Below are positions 9,241-18,144 of a DNA stretch of 64,000 bases, piece by piece. This DNA comes from Pectobacterium cacticida (lineage in GTDB: Bacteria > Pseudomonadota > Gammaproteobacteria > Enterobacterales > Enterobacteriaceae): positions 310,001 to 374,000 of the forward strand of contig NZ_CP133656.1 in NCBI RefSeq assembly GCF_036885195.1, written 5' to 3'. The stretch's first letter is position 1. Every line of letters starts with the position of its first letter. The notes below the pieces were generated by a model. That model did not search any database and had not been told where the DNA came from. It worked only from the letters and a program-made list of their open reading frames with translations. Position numbers and translations under genes: made by a program.

Positions 9241-10068
9241 TTGGAAAGCCTGTTGACACTGCCTGTGGCGAGTGGCGCCAGAGTCAGAATTTTACAAATA
9301 ACAGATACCCATCTTTTTGCGGGCGAGCATGAGACTCTGTTGGGTATCAACACCTATCGCAGTTATCACGCGGTGCTGGATGCAATCAAGGCCAGACAGG
9401 AGGCGTTTGATTTAATCGTAGCGACGGGTGATTTGGCGCAGGATCATACGCTGCAAGCTTATCATCATTTCTCGCACGGTATTGCACAGCTCCCTGCTCC
9501 ATGCGTATGGCTTCCGGGCAACCACGATTTCCAGCCTGCAATGGTTGATGCATTGGCTGAGGCTGGTATTGCGCCATCCAAGCATGTCCTGCTCGGCGAC
9601 AAATGGCAGATTATCTTGTTAGATAGCCAGGTATTCGGTGTCCCGTATGGTGAGTTGAGCGAATATCAGCTTGAATGGCTGGATCGTAGCCTGAAAAGTC
9701 AGTCTGAACGTTTTACGTTATTGCTGTTACATCATCATCCCCATCCTTCAGGCTGTACCTGGCTCGATCAACACAGTCTACGTAACGCGCATAATCTGTC
9801 TGTAATATTGGAACGCTATCCGAAGGTCAATACTGTGCTATGTGGGCATATTCATCAGGAGATGGATGTTGACTGGCACGGCCGACGTTTGTTGGCGACG
9901 CCCTCGACCTGCGTTCAGTTCAAACCGCATTGCACCAATTTTACCATTGATGAAGTGGCTCCAGGATGGCGTTACCTGGATTTGCTGCCGGATGGGCGAC
10001 TAGAAACGGAGGTTCATCGTTTGTCGGGCAGTGAATTCCTGCCTGATATGGATTCGGACGGTTACTAA
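9241..10068 (+). CDS. cpdA: CpdA, 3',5'-cAMP phosphodiesterase
   Basis: The product has 275 residues of the metallophosphatase superfamily. Metal-site motifs run in order: DTHLF (about residue 22), ATGDLAQD (about 60), GNHDFQP (about 92), HHHPHP (about 160), CGHIHQE (about 200). It lowers cellular cAMP and so tunes CRP regulation. The start is TTG at 9241: the peptide MESLLTLP is conserved with E. coli, and AGGA lies six bases ahead. The stop overlaps the yqiA start by one base. Confidence 0.96.
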   Translation: MESLLTLPVASGARVRILQITDTHLFAGEHETLLGINTYRSYHAVLDAIKARQEAFDLIVATGDLAQDHTLQAYHHFSHGIAQLPAPCVWLPGNHDFQPAMVDALAEAGIAPSKHVLLGDKWQIILLDSQVFGVPYGELSEYQLEWLDRSLKSQSERFTLLLLHHHPHPSGCTWLDQHSLRNAHNLSVILERYPKVNTVLCGHIHQEMDVDWHGRRLLATPSTCVQFKPHCTNFTIDEVAPGWRYLDLLPDGRLETEVHRLSGSEFLPDMDSDGY

Positions 10069-10649
10069 TGCCAACACTTCTTTATCTACACGGTTTCAAC
10101 AGCACGCCCCAGTCGGCGAAAGCTACTGCGTTGAAAAGGTGGCTGGCAGAACGGCATCCTAACATCGATATGGTGGTTCCACAGCTTCCGCCTTATCCGG
10201 CGGAAGCTGCTGAAATGATGGAATCGTTGATTATGGCGCGAGCGGGTCGTCCGGTAGGTATTGTTGGCTCCTCTCTCGGTGGTTATTATGCCACTTGGTT
10301 ATCTCAGTGTTTTATGCTACCAGCCGTGGTAGTGAACCCTGCGGTAAGGCCATTTGAACTACTGTTGGATCATTTGGGCGAATACCATAACCCCTATACG
10401 GGCGAACGATATGTGCTAGAGTCGCGACACGTATACGATCTGAAAGTCATGCAGATTGAGCCGCTGGAAGCGCCGGATTTGCTGTGGCTGCTGTTGCAGA
10501 CGGGGGATGAGATCCTAGACTATCGTCAGGCAGTCGCGTATTACACGGCTTGCCGTCAAACGGTGGAGTCAGGAGGCAGTCATGCCTTTGTCGGGTTCGA
10601 ACGCTTTTTCACGCCGATAGTGAACTTTTTAGGGCTTACGACAGACTGA
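10068..10649 (+). CDS. yqiA: YqiA, alpha/beta-hydrolase esterase
   Basis: The product has 193 residues of the UPF0227 family. It begins TLLYLHGFNSTPQSAK, has the nucleophile elbow GSSLGG near residue 68 (Ser nucleophile) and a late SHAF histidine near residue 165. E. coli YqiA shows esterase activity on acyl-CoA/p-nitrophenyl esters; the natural substrate is unknown. It is translationally coupled to cpdA by a one-base overlap and precedes parE by 83 bases. Confidence 0.94.
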   Translation: MPTLLYLHGFNSTPQSAKATALKRWLAERHPNIDMVVPQLPPYPAEAAEMMESLIMARAGRPVGIVGSSLGGYYATWLSQCFMLPAVVVNPAVRPFELLLDHLGEYHNPYTGERYVLESRHVYDLKVMQIEPLEAPDLLWLLLQTGDEILDYRQAVAYYTACRQTVESGGSHAFVGFERFFTPIVNFLGLTTD

Positions 10650-10732
10650 ACCTCCACTTATGTATGATGGATTGAAAACGATCTCGCGACTCGTTAATCC
10701 CATTCACTGAACTCAAAGAATTAACGCAAACT

Positions 10733-12628
10733 ATGGCTCAATCAAGTTATAACGCTGATGCGATTGAAGTACTCAGCGGCCTGGAACCGGTACGCCGTCG
10801 TCCGGGAATGTACACCGATACCACGCGACCCAACCATTTGGGGCAAGAGGTCATAGACAATAGCGTTGATGAGGCTTTGGCTGGCCATGCACGCCGTATT
10901 GATGTCATTCTGCATGCCGATCAGTCGCTGGAAGTCATTGATGATGGGCGCGGCATGCCGGTGGATATCCACCCGGAAGAAGGCGTGCCTGCCGTTGAGC
11001 TCATTCTGTGTCGTTTGCACGCTGGTGGTAAATTTTCTGGTAAAAACTATCAGTTTTCGGGCGGTTTGCACGGCGTCGGTATTTCCGTGGTGAACGCATT
11101 GTCAACCCGTGTTGAAGTCACGGTGAAACGTGATGGGCAGGTCTATGACATCGCGTTTGAAAATGGTGAGAAGGTACAGGATCTTACCATTACGGGGAGT
11201 TGTGGACGTCGCAATACAGGAACGCGTGTGCATTTCTGGCCGGATGTGAAATTCTTCGACAGCCCTCGTTTTTCGGTCTCCCGTTTGACGCATCTGCTGA
11301 AGGCCAAAGCAGTCTTATGCCCCGGTGTGGAAATCGTCTTTAAAGATAACGTGAATAACACCGAGCAACGTTGGTGTTATCAGGATGGTCTGAATGACTA
11401 TTTATGCGAATCGGTAAACGGCTTGATCACGCTGCCGGAAAAACCGTTTTTGGGGTCGATTACGGGCGATACGGAGGCTGTCGACTGGGCGCTACTTTGG
11501 CTTCCAGAGGGCGGAGAATTATTGACGGAAAGCTACGTTAACCTCATTCCGACGCCAATGGGCGGAACGCACGTTAACGGCTTGCGGCAAGGGTTGCTGG
11601 ATGCGATGCGGGAATTCTGCGAATTCCGTAATATCTTGCCGCGTGGTGTAAAGTTGAGTGCAGATGACATCTGGGAACGCTGTGCTTATGTGCTGTCGGT
11701 AAAAATGCAGGAACCCCAATTCGCCGGGCAGACGAAAGAACGGCTCTCTTCTCGCCAGTGCGCCGCATTTGTGTCCGGCGTCGTAAAAGATGCGTTCAGT
11801 CTATGGCTGAACCAGAACGTGCAAGCAGCAGAGCAACTGGCTGAGTTAGCGATTTCTAGTGCTCAACGTAGGATGCGCGCGGCCAAAAAAGTGGTGCGCA
11901 AAAAGTTGACCAGCGGACCAGCATTGCCGGGCAAACTGGCGGATTGTACCTCGCAGGATCTTAACCGAACGGAGTTGTTTCTGGTAGAAGGGGATTCGGC
12001 AGGAGGATCGGCTAAGCAGGCGCGTGAGCGTGAATTTCAGGCGATCATGCCGCTGAAAGGTAAAATACTGAATACCTGGGAAGTTTCCTCCGATGAGGTT
12101 CTGGCTTCGCAGGAGGTACATGATATTTCAGTGGCGATCGGTATCGATCCCGATAGCGACGATCTCAGCCAACTACGTTACGGTAAAATCTGCATTCTGG
12201 CAGATGCGGATTCCGATGGTTTGCACATTGCAACGCTGTTATGCGCATTATTTGTCCGTCATTTTCGCGCTCTGGTTCAGAATGGGCATGTTTATGTTGC
12301 GATGCCGCCGTTGTATCGTATCGACCTCGGCAAAGAGGTTTATTACGCGCTGGACGAAGAGGAAAAAGCGGGCGTACTGGAGTTGCTTAAACGTAAAAGA
12401 GGCAAGCCGAATGTTCAGCGCTTTAAAGGTTTGGGTGAAATGAACCCGTTACAGCTACGTGAAACCACACTGGCGCCAAATACTCGGCGTTTGGTGCAGT
12501 TGACTATTAATGAAGAAGAAATCGATCAGACGATAGCAATGATGGATATGCTGCTCGCAAAGAAACGTGCGGAAGATCGCCGTAACTGGTTGCAAGAAAA
12601 AGGGGATAAGGCGGAGATAGAAGTGTAA
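10733..12628 (+). CDS. parE: ParE, topoisomerase IV subunit B
   Basis: The product has 631 residues. The GHKL ATPase has NSVDEALAGHA (about 42), DDGRGMPV (about 72) and GGLHGVGISVVNALS (about 110). The transducer follows, then the TOPRIM domain with LFLVEGDSAGGSAKQ (about 412) and ADADSDGLHI (about 490). With ParC it decatenates daughter chromosomes. parC is not in the window. A yheO block follows instead of E. coli's downstream neighbours. Confidence 0.98.
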   Translation: MAQSSYNADAIEVLSGLEPVRRRPGMYTDTTRPNHLGQEVIDNSVDEALAGHARRIDVILHADQSLEVIDDGRGMPVDIHPEEGVPAVELILCRLHAGGKFSGKNYQFSGGLHGVGISVVNALSTRVEVTVKRDGQVYDIAFENGEKVQDLTITGSCGRRNTGTRVHFWPDVKFFDSPRFSVSRLTHLLKAKAVLCPGVEIVFKDNVNNTEQRWCYQDGLNDYLCESVNGLITLPEKPFLGSITGDTEAVDWALLWLPEGGELLTESYVNLIPTPMGGTHVNGLRQGLLDAMREFCEFRNILPRGVKLSADDIWERCAYVLSVKMQEPQFAGQTKERLSSRQCAAFVSGVVKDAFSLWLNQNVQAAEQLAELAISSAQRRMRAAKKVVRKKLTSGPALPGKLADCTSQDLNRTELFLVEGDSAGGSAKQAREREFQAIMPLKGKILNTWEVSSDEVLASQEVHDISVAIGIDPDSDDLSQLRYGKICILADADSDGLHIATLLCALFVRHFRALVQNGHVYVAMPPLYRIDLGKEVYYALDEEEKAGVLELLKRKRGKPNVQRFKGLGEMNPLQLRETTLAPNTRRLVQLTINEEEIDQTIAMMDMLLAKKRAEDRRNWLQEKGDKAEIEV

Positions 12629-12798
12629 CGCCAGCTGCATGCTTATGCGGCAAGAGGCAAGAATAGTGACGAGGCTATTCTGTTGCTGCTTTTATTGTCT
12701 GCGCCAGTATGAATAGCCCTCAAGAGGGTTATCCGTTAAATTCAGGGACGGGTGGTGTGACATTTGCTAAACTATGTTTCCAGTCTATATAAAATAAA

Positions 12799-12980
12799 TA
12801 TACCCTTTATATTTCAAGCTGCTTGTGTGTTGGCCGTCTTTTACTCTCCAGATAGATTACCAAGGTAAGCTATCTGGAGTCTGCGTGGTTGCCGCGTGAC
12901 AAGGCTCATTAAAGAGCCAACGCGGGGCGTTGTTTAAAGCGCTAACGTTTAATCACGCAGCTCGAATTATTTAGGAGATA
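12799..12980. repeat. 182-base palindromic repeat element abutting yheO
   Basis: The ends TATACCCTTTATATTTCAAGCTGC (12799-12822) and, inverted, 12957-12980 match at 18 of 24 positions. Inside is a strong hairpin: CTCCAGATAG at 12846 pairs with CTATCTGGAG at 12870, extended by TTAC/GTAA. A smaller GGCTC-ATTAAA-GAGCC hairpin lies at 12902. This is a small non-coding mobile-looking repeat of the kind scattered through enterobacterial intergenic regions. The remaining gap from 12629 to 12798 shows nothing recognisable. Confidence 0.8.
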
Positions 12981-13004
12981 GTGACGTTGAAGGTGGTGTC
13001 TGCC

Positions 13005-13727
13005 ATGTCTAATTTGCTTGTGTCTGGCGAATCATATGAACTCGATTTGCTTGATGAACGGCCGTTTAGCCAAACGGACTATGAGATCCTAAAATCGTAT
13101 GAAGCGGTAGTTGATGGTTTAGCCATGCTGATTGGCGAGCACTGTGAGATTGTGCTGCATTCGCTAGAAGATCTGAAATGTTCTGCCGTACGTATTGCTA
13201 ATGGGGAGCATACCGGCAGAAAAATTGGTTCACCGATTACCGATCTTGCATTACGCATGTTGCATGATATGGCCGGTGAAGATAGCAGCGTGTCGAAAGC
13301 CTATTTCACCCGCGCTAAGAGCGGGGTATTGATGAAATCAGTCACAATCGCCATTCGTAACCGCGATCAACGAGTGATTGGGCTGCTGTGTATCAATATT
13401 AACCTGGATGTGCCGTTTTCCCAGATCATACAGACCTTTATTCCACCTGAAACGCACGATGTCGCCTCTTCCGTAAACTTTGCGTCATCGGTTGACGATC
13501 TTGTCGCACAAACATTGGAGTTTTCGATCGAGGAGGTCAATGGGGATCGTAACGTTTCCAATAACGCGAAGAATCGTCAAATCGTCCTCAGTCTCTATGA
13601 GAAAGGTATCTTCGATATTAAAGATGCGATTAACCAGGTCGCTGAGCGCCTCAATATCTCTAAACACACCGTCTATCTTTATATACGCCAGTTCAAAAGC
13701 GGTGACTTCGCTGGGCATGAGCGCTGA
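13005..13727 (+). CDS. yheO: YheO, PAS-like/HTH putative transcriptional regulator
   Basis: The product has 240 residues from the ATG at 13005, equal to E. coli YheO. The N-terminal YheO-PAS domain (about 20-135) contains SYEAVVDGLAMLIG and KSVTIAIRNRDQRVIGLLCINI. The C-terminal HTH (about 185-235) contains NISKHTVYLYIRQFKSG. It lies directly upstream of tusDCB; its stop overlaps the tusD start, so it is in that operon. An in-frame TTG at 12987 or GTG at 12981, preceded by AGGAG, could add 6-8 residues. DNA targets are unknown. Confidence 0.92.
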   Translation: MSNLLVSGESYELDLLDERPFSQTDYEILKSYEAVVDGLAMLIGEHCEIVLHSLEDLKCSAVRIANGEHTGRKIGSPITDLALRMLHDMAGEDSSVSKAYFTRAKSGVLMKSVTIAIRNRDQRVIGLLCININLDVPFSQIIQTFIPPETHDVASSVNFASSVDDLVAQTLEFSIEEVNGDRNVSNNAKNRQIVLSLYEKGIFDIKDAINQVAERLNISKHTVYLYIRQFKSGDFAGHER

Positions 13728-14116
13728 TGCTAACGTATTGTTTGCTGGTGACTGGCCCGGCTTATGGCACACAGCAAGCGAGCAGTGCCTTGCAATTTGC
13801 GCAGGCGCTGCTGTCTGAGGGGCATCAACTGAAAAGTGTGTTCTTCTATCGGGAAGGTGTATTGAATGCCAATCAACTGACTTCACCGGCTACGGATGAG
13901 TTTGACCTTGTACGTGCCTGGCAGCAGTTGGCGGAAATGCATCAGGTGGCGCTGAATGTTTGCGTCGCTGCCGCTTTGCGCCGCGGTGTGACAGATGCAC
14001 AGCAAGCCGTTCAGCTCAATCTTGCCGGCGCGAATCTACAACCCGGGTTTGTTCTGAGTGGGCTGGGTGAGTTGGCGCAATCGGTGTTGACCTGCGATCG
14101 AGTTATTCAGTTTTAG
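13727..14116 (+). CDS. tusD: TusD, sulfurtransferase subunit for tRNA 2-thiolation
   Basis: The product has 129 residues of the DsrE/DsrF-like family. The sulfur-carrying cysteine is in NVCVAAALRRG, about residue 79. In the TusBCD hexamer it takes persulfide sulfur from TusA and passes it to TusE and then MnmA for s2U34 in tRNA. It is coupled to yheO by ATGA overlap. Confidence 0.95.
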   Translation: MLTYCLLVTGPAYGTQQASSALQFAQALLSEGHQLKSVFFYREGVLNANQLTSPATDEFDLVRAWQQLAEMHQVALNVCVAAALRRGVTDAQQAVQLNLAGANLQPGFVLSGLGELAQSVLTCDRVIQF

Positions 14117-14124
14117 GTGGCGTT

Positions 14125-14484
14125 ATGAAGCGAGTTGCCTTTGTTTTTACCCATTCGCCGCATGGGAGCGCTTCCGGGCGAGAAGGGCTGGATGCGCTAC
14201 TGGCAATGTCAGCACTGACGGAAGAAATTGGCGTGTTTTTTGTTGGCGATGGCATACTTCAATTGCTGCCTCAGCAACAGCCAGACCGGATTTTGATGCG
14301 TAATTACATCGCTACGTTTGGCGTGTTACCGCTGTACGATATCGACTGTTGTTATCTGTGCGAAACGTCCGTGCGCCAGCGCGGTCTGCCTATCGACACG
14401 GACTGGGTTTTAAAGGCAGAGTTATTAGCGCCGGAGGACTGGCGTAACAAGTTGGCGAGCTATCATTCTATCCTTTCATTTTAA
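14125..14484 (+). CDS. tusC: TusC, TusBCD complex subunit
   Basis: The product has 119 residues of the DsrF-like fold, starting KRVAFVFTHSPHGSASGREGLDALLA. It is the non-catalytic partner of TusD in the sulfur relay. It follows tusD by eight bases and is preceded by GGTGG. Confidence 0.95.
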   Translation: MKRVAFVFTHSPHGSASGREGLDALLAMSALTEEIGVFFVGDGILQLLPQQQPDRILMRNYIATFGVLPLYDIDCCYLCETSVRQRGLPIDTDWVLKAELLAPEDWRNKLASYHSILSF

Positions 14485-14502
14485 TGACGGATCTTTCGGC
14501 TT

Positions 14503-14790
14503 ATGCTGCATACACTCTCATGTTCCCCTTATTACGCCGATTTGGATGTCCTGCTGCGTAGTTTAGATCCTACAGATGTCTTAGTCTTATTGCAGGATGG
14601 GGTCATTGCTGCGTTGAAGAACGGGAATATTATTCATCGTCTACTTGATTCAAACGTTACTCTCTATGCACTCCGGCCAGATGTAGTAGCGAGGGGGATG
14701 ACTGAACAAATTTCATGCAGTGTCGCGCTCATCGACTATAATGATTTTGTTCAACTGACGGTGATTCATCCGCAGCAATTGGCGTGGTAA
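14503..14790 (+). CDS. tusB: TusB, TusBCD complex subunit
   Basis: The product has 95 residues of the DsrH-like family (MLHTLSCSPYYADLDVLLRSL). It is the third component of the TusBCD complex and the last gene before the str promoter. Confidence 0.94.
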   Translation: MLHTLSCSPYYADLDVLLRSLDPTDVLVLLQDGVIAALKNGNIIHRLLDSNVTLYALRPDVVARGMTEQISCSVALIDYNDFVQLTVIHPQQLAW

Positions 14791-14811
14791 TGCTGAATTT
14801 TTGACTATTTC

Positions 14812-14840
14812 TTGACTCCTTCCACTGCCAGCCCTAAAAT
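14812..14840 (+). promoter_or_regulatory. str operon promoter
   Basis: TTGACT (14812-14817), a 17-base spacer and TAAAAT (14835-14840), followed by a GC-rich discriminator (TCCGCG). It is 80 bases ahead of rpsL, at the position of the E. coli str promoter. Confidence 0.75.
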
Positions 14841-14921
14841 TCCGCGTCCTCATACTTTGCCTTGCGCGAGCATGAGACGATTTATTACGTGTTTACGAAG
14901 CAAAACCCAGGAGCTTTTTTA

Positions 14922-15296
14922 ATGGCAACAATTAACCAGCTGGTACGCAAACCACGCTCCCTGAAGGCTGCTAAAAGCAACGTTCCGGCGCTGGAAGCCT
15001 GCCCGCAGAAACGTGGTGTATGTACCCGTGTATATACCACCACCCCTAAAAAACCGAACTCTGCGCTGCGTAAAGTATGCCGTGTTCGTTTGACTAATGG
15101 TTTTGAAGTAACCTCCTATATTGGTGGTGAAGGTCATAACCTGCAGGAGCACTCCGTGATCCTGATCCGTGGCGGTCGTGTTAAAGACCTGCCAGGTGTG
15201 CGTTACCACACCGTTCGTGGCGCGCTGGACTGCTCAGGTGTTAAAGACCGTAAGCAATCCCGTTCCAAATACGGCGTGAAGAAGCCAAAGGCTTAA
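14922..15296 (+). CDS. rpsL: 30S ribosomal protein S12
   Basis: The product has 124 residues. The decoding-site loops TTPKKPNSALRK (Lys43) and RGGRVKDLPGVRYH (Lys88 region) have the wild-type, streptomycin-sensitive residues. The start at 14922 follows AGGAG and matches MATINQL in E. coli; the longer open frame from 14862 adds unrelated residues. First gene of the str operon. Confidence 0.98.
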   Translation: MATINQLVRKPRSLKAAKSNVPALEACPQKRGVCTRVYTTTPKKPNSALRKVCRVRLTNGFEVTSYIGGEGHNLQEHSVILIRGGRVKDLPGVRYHTVRGALDCSGVKDRKQSRSKYGVKKPKA

Positions 15297-15392
15297 TGGT
15301 TCTCCGTTAAGTAAGGCCAAACGTTTAAACTTAAATGTCAAACTAAACTCGTAGAGTTTTGGACAATCCTGAATTAACAACGGAGTATTTCC
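15297..15392 (+). promoter_or_regulatory. rpsL-rpsG spacer, likely S7 repressor target
   Basis: The 96-base gap between rpsL and rpsG is the place where S7 binds and represses the str mRNA in E. coli. The spacer ends in a GGAG ribosome site. The role is assigned by homology of position; the fold was not computed. Confidence 0.4.
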
Positions 15393-15863
15393 ATGCCACG
15401 TCGTCGTGTTATTGGTCAACGTAAAATTCTGCCAGATCCAAAGTTCGGATCAGAACTTCTGGCCAAATTTGTCAACATTCTGATGGTAGATGGTAAAAAA
15501 TCTACTGCGGAAGCAATCGTCTATACCGCGCTGGAGACCCTGGCTCAGCGTTCTGGTAAAGATCATCTGGAAGCCTTTGAAGTAGCACTAGACAACGTTC
15601 GCCCGACTGTCGAAGTTAAGTCCCGTCGCGTTGGTGGTTCTACTTATCAGGTACCAGTAGAAGTCCGTCCGGTTCGTCGTAATGCTCTGGCAATGCGTTG
15701 GATCGTAGAAGCTGCTCGTAAACGCGGTGATAAATCTATGGCTCTGCGCCTGGCGAACGAACTTTCTGATGCAGCAGAAAACAAAGGCACTGCTGTTAAG
15801 AAACGTGAAGACGTTCACCGTATGGCTGAAGCCAACAAGGCGTTCGCTCACTACCGTTGGTAA
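15393..15863 (+). CDS. rpsG: 30S ribosomal protein S7
   Basis: The product has 156 residues (MPRRRVIGQRKILPDPKFGS), the short-form length. It nucleates the 30S head by binding the 3' major domain of 16S rRNA and is the regulator of the str operon. Confidence 0.98.
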   Translation: MPRRRVIGQRKILPDPKFGSELLAKFVNILMVDGKKSTAEAIVYTALETLAQRSGKDHLEAFEVALDNVRPTVEVKSRRVGGSTYQVPVEVRPVRRNALAMRWIVEAARKRGDKSMALRLANELSDAAENKGTAVKKREDVHRMAEANKAFAHYRW

Positions 15864-15959
15864 TCCCTTCGTTGTAGTCATGCTAACCAAGCGGGCGCCA
15901 AAAATAGCCGACCCGCTTGGGTTAACTAAATTGAACGCCCTAGTATATAGAGGATACAA

Positions 15960-18074
15960 ATGGCTCGTACAACACCCATCGCACGCTACCGTAATATCGG
16001 TATCAGTGCGCACATCGACGCCGGTAAAACCACGACTACTGAACGTATTCTGTTCTACACCGGTGTAAACCATAAAATCGGTGAAGTCCACGACGGCGCG
16101 GCTACCATGGACTGGATGGAACAGGAGCAGGAACGTGGTATTACTATCACTTCTGCAGCGACGACGGCATTCTGGTCTGGCATGGCCAAGCAGTATGAAC
16201 CGCATCGCGTAAACATCATTGATACTCCGGGACACGTTGACTTCACTATCGAAGTAGAGCGTTCCATGCGTGTACTTGATGGTGCGGTGATGGTTTACTG
16301 CGCAGTTGGTGGTGTTCAGCCACAGTCTGAAACCGTATGGCGTCAGGCAAACAAATATAAAGTTCCACGCATTGCGTTCGTAAACAAAATGGACCGCATG
16401 GGTGCTAACTTCCTAAAAGTTGTTGGTCAGATTAAAACCCGTTTGGGCGCGAATCCTGTTCCGTTACAGCTGGCAATTGGTGCTGAAGAAGGTTTCACCG
16501 GTGTTGTTGATCTGGTGAAAATGAAAGCGATCAACTGGAATGATGCCGATCAGGGCGTGACCTTCACATATGAAGATATTCCGGCTGATATGCAGGAGTT
16601 AGCTGATGAATGGCACCAAAATCTGATTGAATCCGCCGCCGAAGCTTCTGAAGAGTTGATGGAGAAATATCTGGGCGGTGAAGAACTGACTGAGGAAGAG
16701 ATTAAAAAAGCTCTGCGTCAGCGCGTTCTAAGCAATGAGATCATTCTGGTAACCTGTGGTTCCGCCTTTAAAAACAAAGGTGTTCAGGCGATGCTGGATG
16801 CGGTGATTGATTATCTTCCATCACCGGTTGACGTGCCTGCGATCAACGGTATTTTGGACGACGGCAAAGATACTCCGGCTGAGCGTCATGCTAGTGATGA
16901 CGAGCCATTTGCTGCACTGGCGTTCAAAATCGCAACTGACCCATTCGTAGGTAACTTGACCTTCTTCCGTGTGTATTCCGGTGTGGTTAATTCTGGCGAC
17001 ACGGTGCTGAACCCAGTGAAATCAGCTCGTGAACGTTTTGGTCGTATCGTTCAGATGCATGCCAATAAGCGTGAAGAGATCAAAGAAGTTCGCGCAGGTG
17101 ATATCGCAGCGGCTATCGGTCTGAAAGACGTCACGACGGGTGACACCTTGTGTGATCCTGACAACGCTATCATTTTGGAACGTATGGAATTCCCAGAACC
17201 GGTAATTTCTATCGCCGTAGAACCGAAGACTAAAGCAGACCAGGAAAAAATGGGTCTGGCACTCGGTCGTCTGGCGAAGGAAGACCCGTCTTTCCGCGTA
17301 TGGACTGATGAAGAGTCTAATCAGACTATCATCGCGGGTATGGGTGAACTGCACCTCGACATTATCGTCGACCGTATGAAGCGTGAATTCAATGTTGAAG
17401 CAAACGTGGGTAAACCTCAGGTTGCTTATCGTGAAGCGATTCGTGCGAAAGTTACCGATATTGAAGGTAAACACGCCAAGCAGTCAGGCGGTCGCGGTCA
17501 GTATGGCCACGTTGTGATCGATATGTATCCGTTGGAACCAGGCTCGAATCCGAAGGGCTACGAGTTTATCAACGATATTAAAGGTGGGGTAATTCCTGGT
17601 GAATATATCCCGGCCGTTGATAAAGGTATTCAGGAACAATTGAAAGCAGGGCCGCTGGCAGGCTATCCGGTCGTTGATCTCGGCGTACGTTTGCACTTTG
17701 GTTCTTACCATGACGTTGACTCCTCGGAATTGGCGTTTAAACTGGCCGCTGCTATTGCCTTCAAAGATGGTTTTAAGAAAGCCAAACCTGTGCTGCTTGA
17801 GCCGATCATGAAGGTTGAAGTAGAAACGCCGGAAGAGAATACTGGCGACGTTATCGGTGACCTTAGCCGTCGTCGTGGTATGCTCAAGGGACAAGAATCC
17901 AACGTGACTGGCGTTGTGATTCACGCTGAAGTCCCGCTATCTGAAATGTTCGGATATGCAACTCAGCTGCGTTCTCTGACCAAAGGCCGTGCTTCTTACT
18001 CTATGGAATTCCTAAAGTATGATGACGCGCCGAACAACGTTGCTCAGGCCGTAATTGAAGCCCGTGGTAAATAA
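15960..18074 (+). CDS. fusA: Elongation factor G
   Basis: The product has 704 residues. The GTPase motifs are AHIDAGKTTTTER (P-loop, residue 18 on), RGITITSA (switch I), DTPGHVDFT (G3) and NKMDRMG (G4). Domains II-V follow, with the domain IV loop GRGQYGHV. It drives translocation and, with RRF, ribosome recycling. Third str gene. Confidence 0.98.
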   Translation: MARTTPIARYRNIGISAHIDAGKTTTTERILFYTGVNHKIGEVHDGAATMDWMEQEQERGITITSAATTAFWSGMAKQYEPHRVNIIDTPGHVDFTIEVERSMRVLDGAVMVYCAVGGVQPQSETVWRQANKYKVPRIAFVNKMDRMGANFLKVVGQIKTRLGANPVPLQLAIGAEEGFTGVVDLVKMKAINWNDADQGVTFTYEDIPADMQELADEWHQNLIESAAEASEELMEKYLGGEELTEEEIKKALRQRVLSNEIILVTCGSAFKNKGVQAMLDAVIDYLPSPVDVPAINGILDDGKDTPAERHASDDEPFAALAFKIATDPFVGNLTFFRVYSGVVNSGDTVLNPVKSARERFGRIVQMHANKREEIKEVRAGDIAAAIGLKDVTTGDTLCDPDNAIILERMEFPEPVISIAVEPKTKADQEKMGLALGRLAKEDPSFRVWTDEESNQTIIAGMGELHLDIIVDRMKREFNVEANVGKPQVAYREAIRAKVTDIEGKHAKQSGGRGQYGHVVIDMYPLEPGSNPKGYEFINDIKGGVIPGEYIPAVDKGIQEQLKAGPLAGYPVVDLGVRLHFGSYHDVDSSELAFKLAAAIAFKDGFKKAKPVLLEPIMKVEVETPEENTGDVIGDLSRRRGMLKGQESNVTGVVIHAEVPLSEMFGYATQLRSLTKGRASYSMEFLKYDDAPNNVAQAVIEARGK

Positions 18075-18144
18075 GCCACAGGGTTAAAACCAAAATCCCG
18101 CGCTCTCTCCTGAAGGTGAGAGCGCTATAGTAAGGAATATCGCC

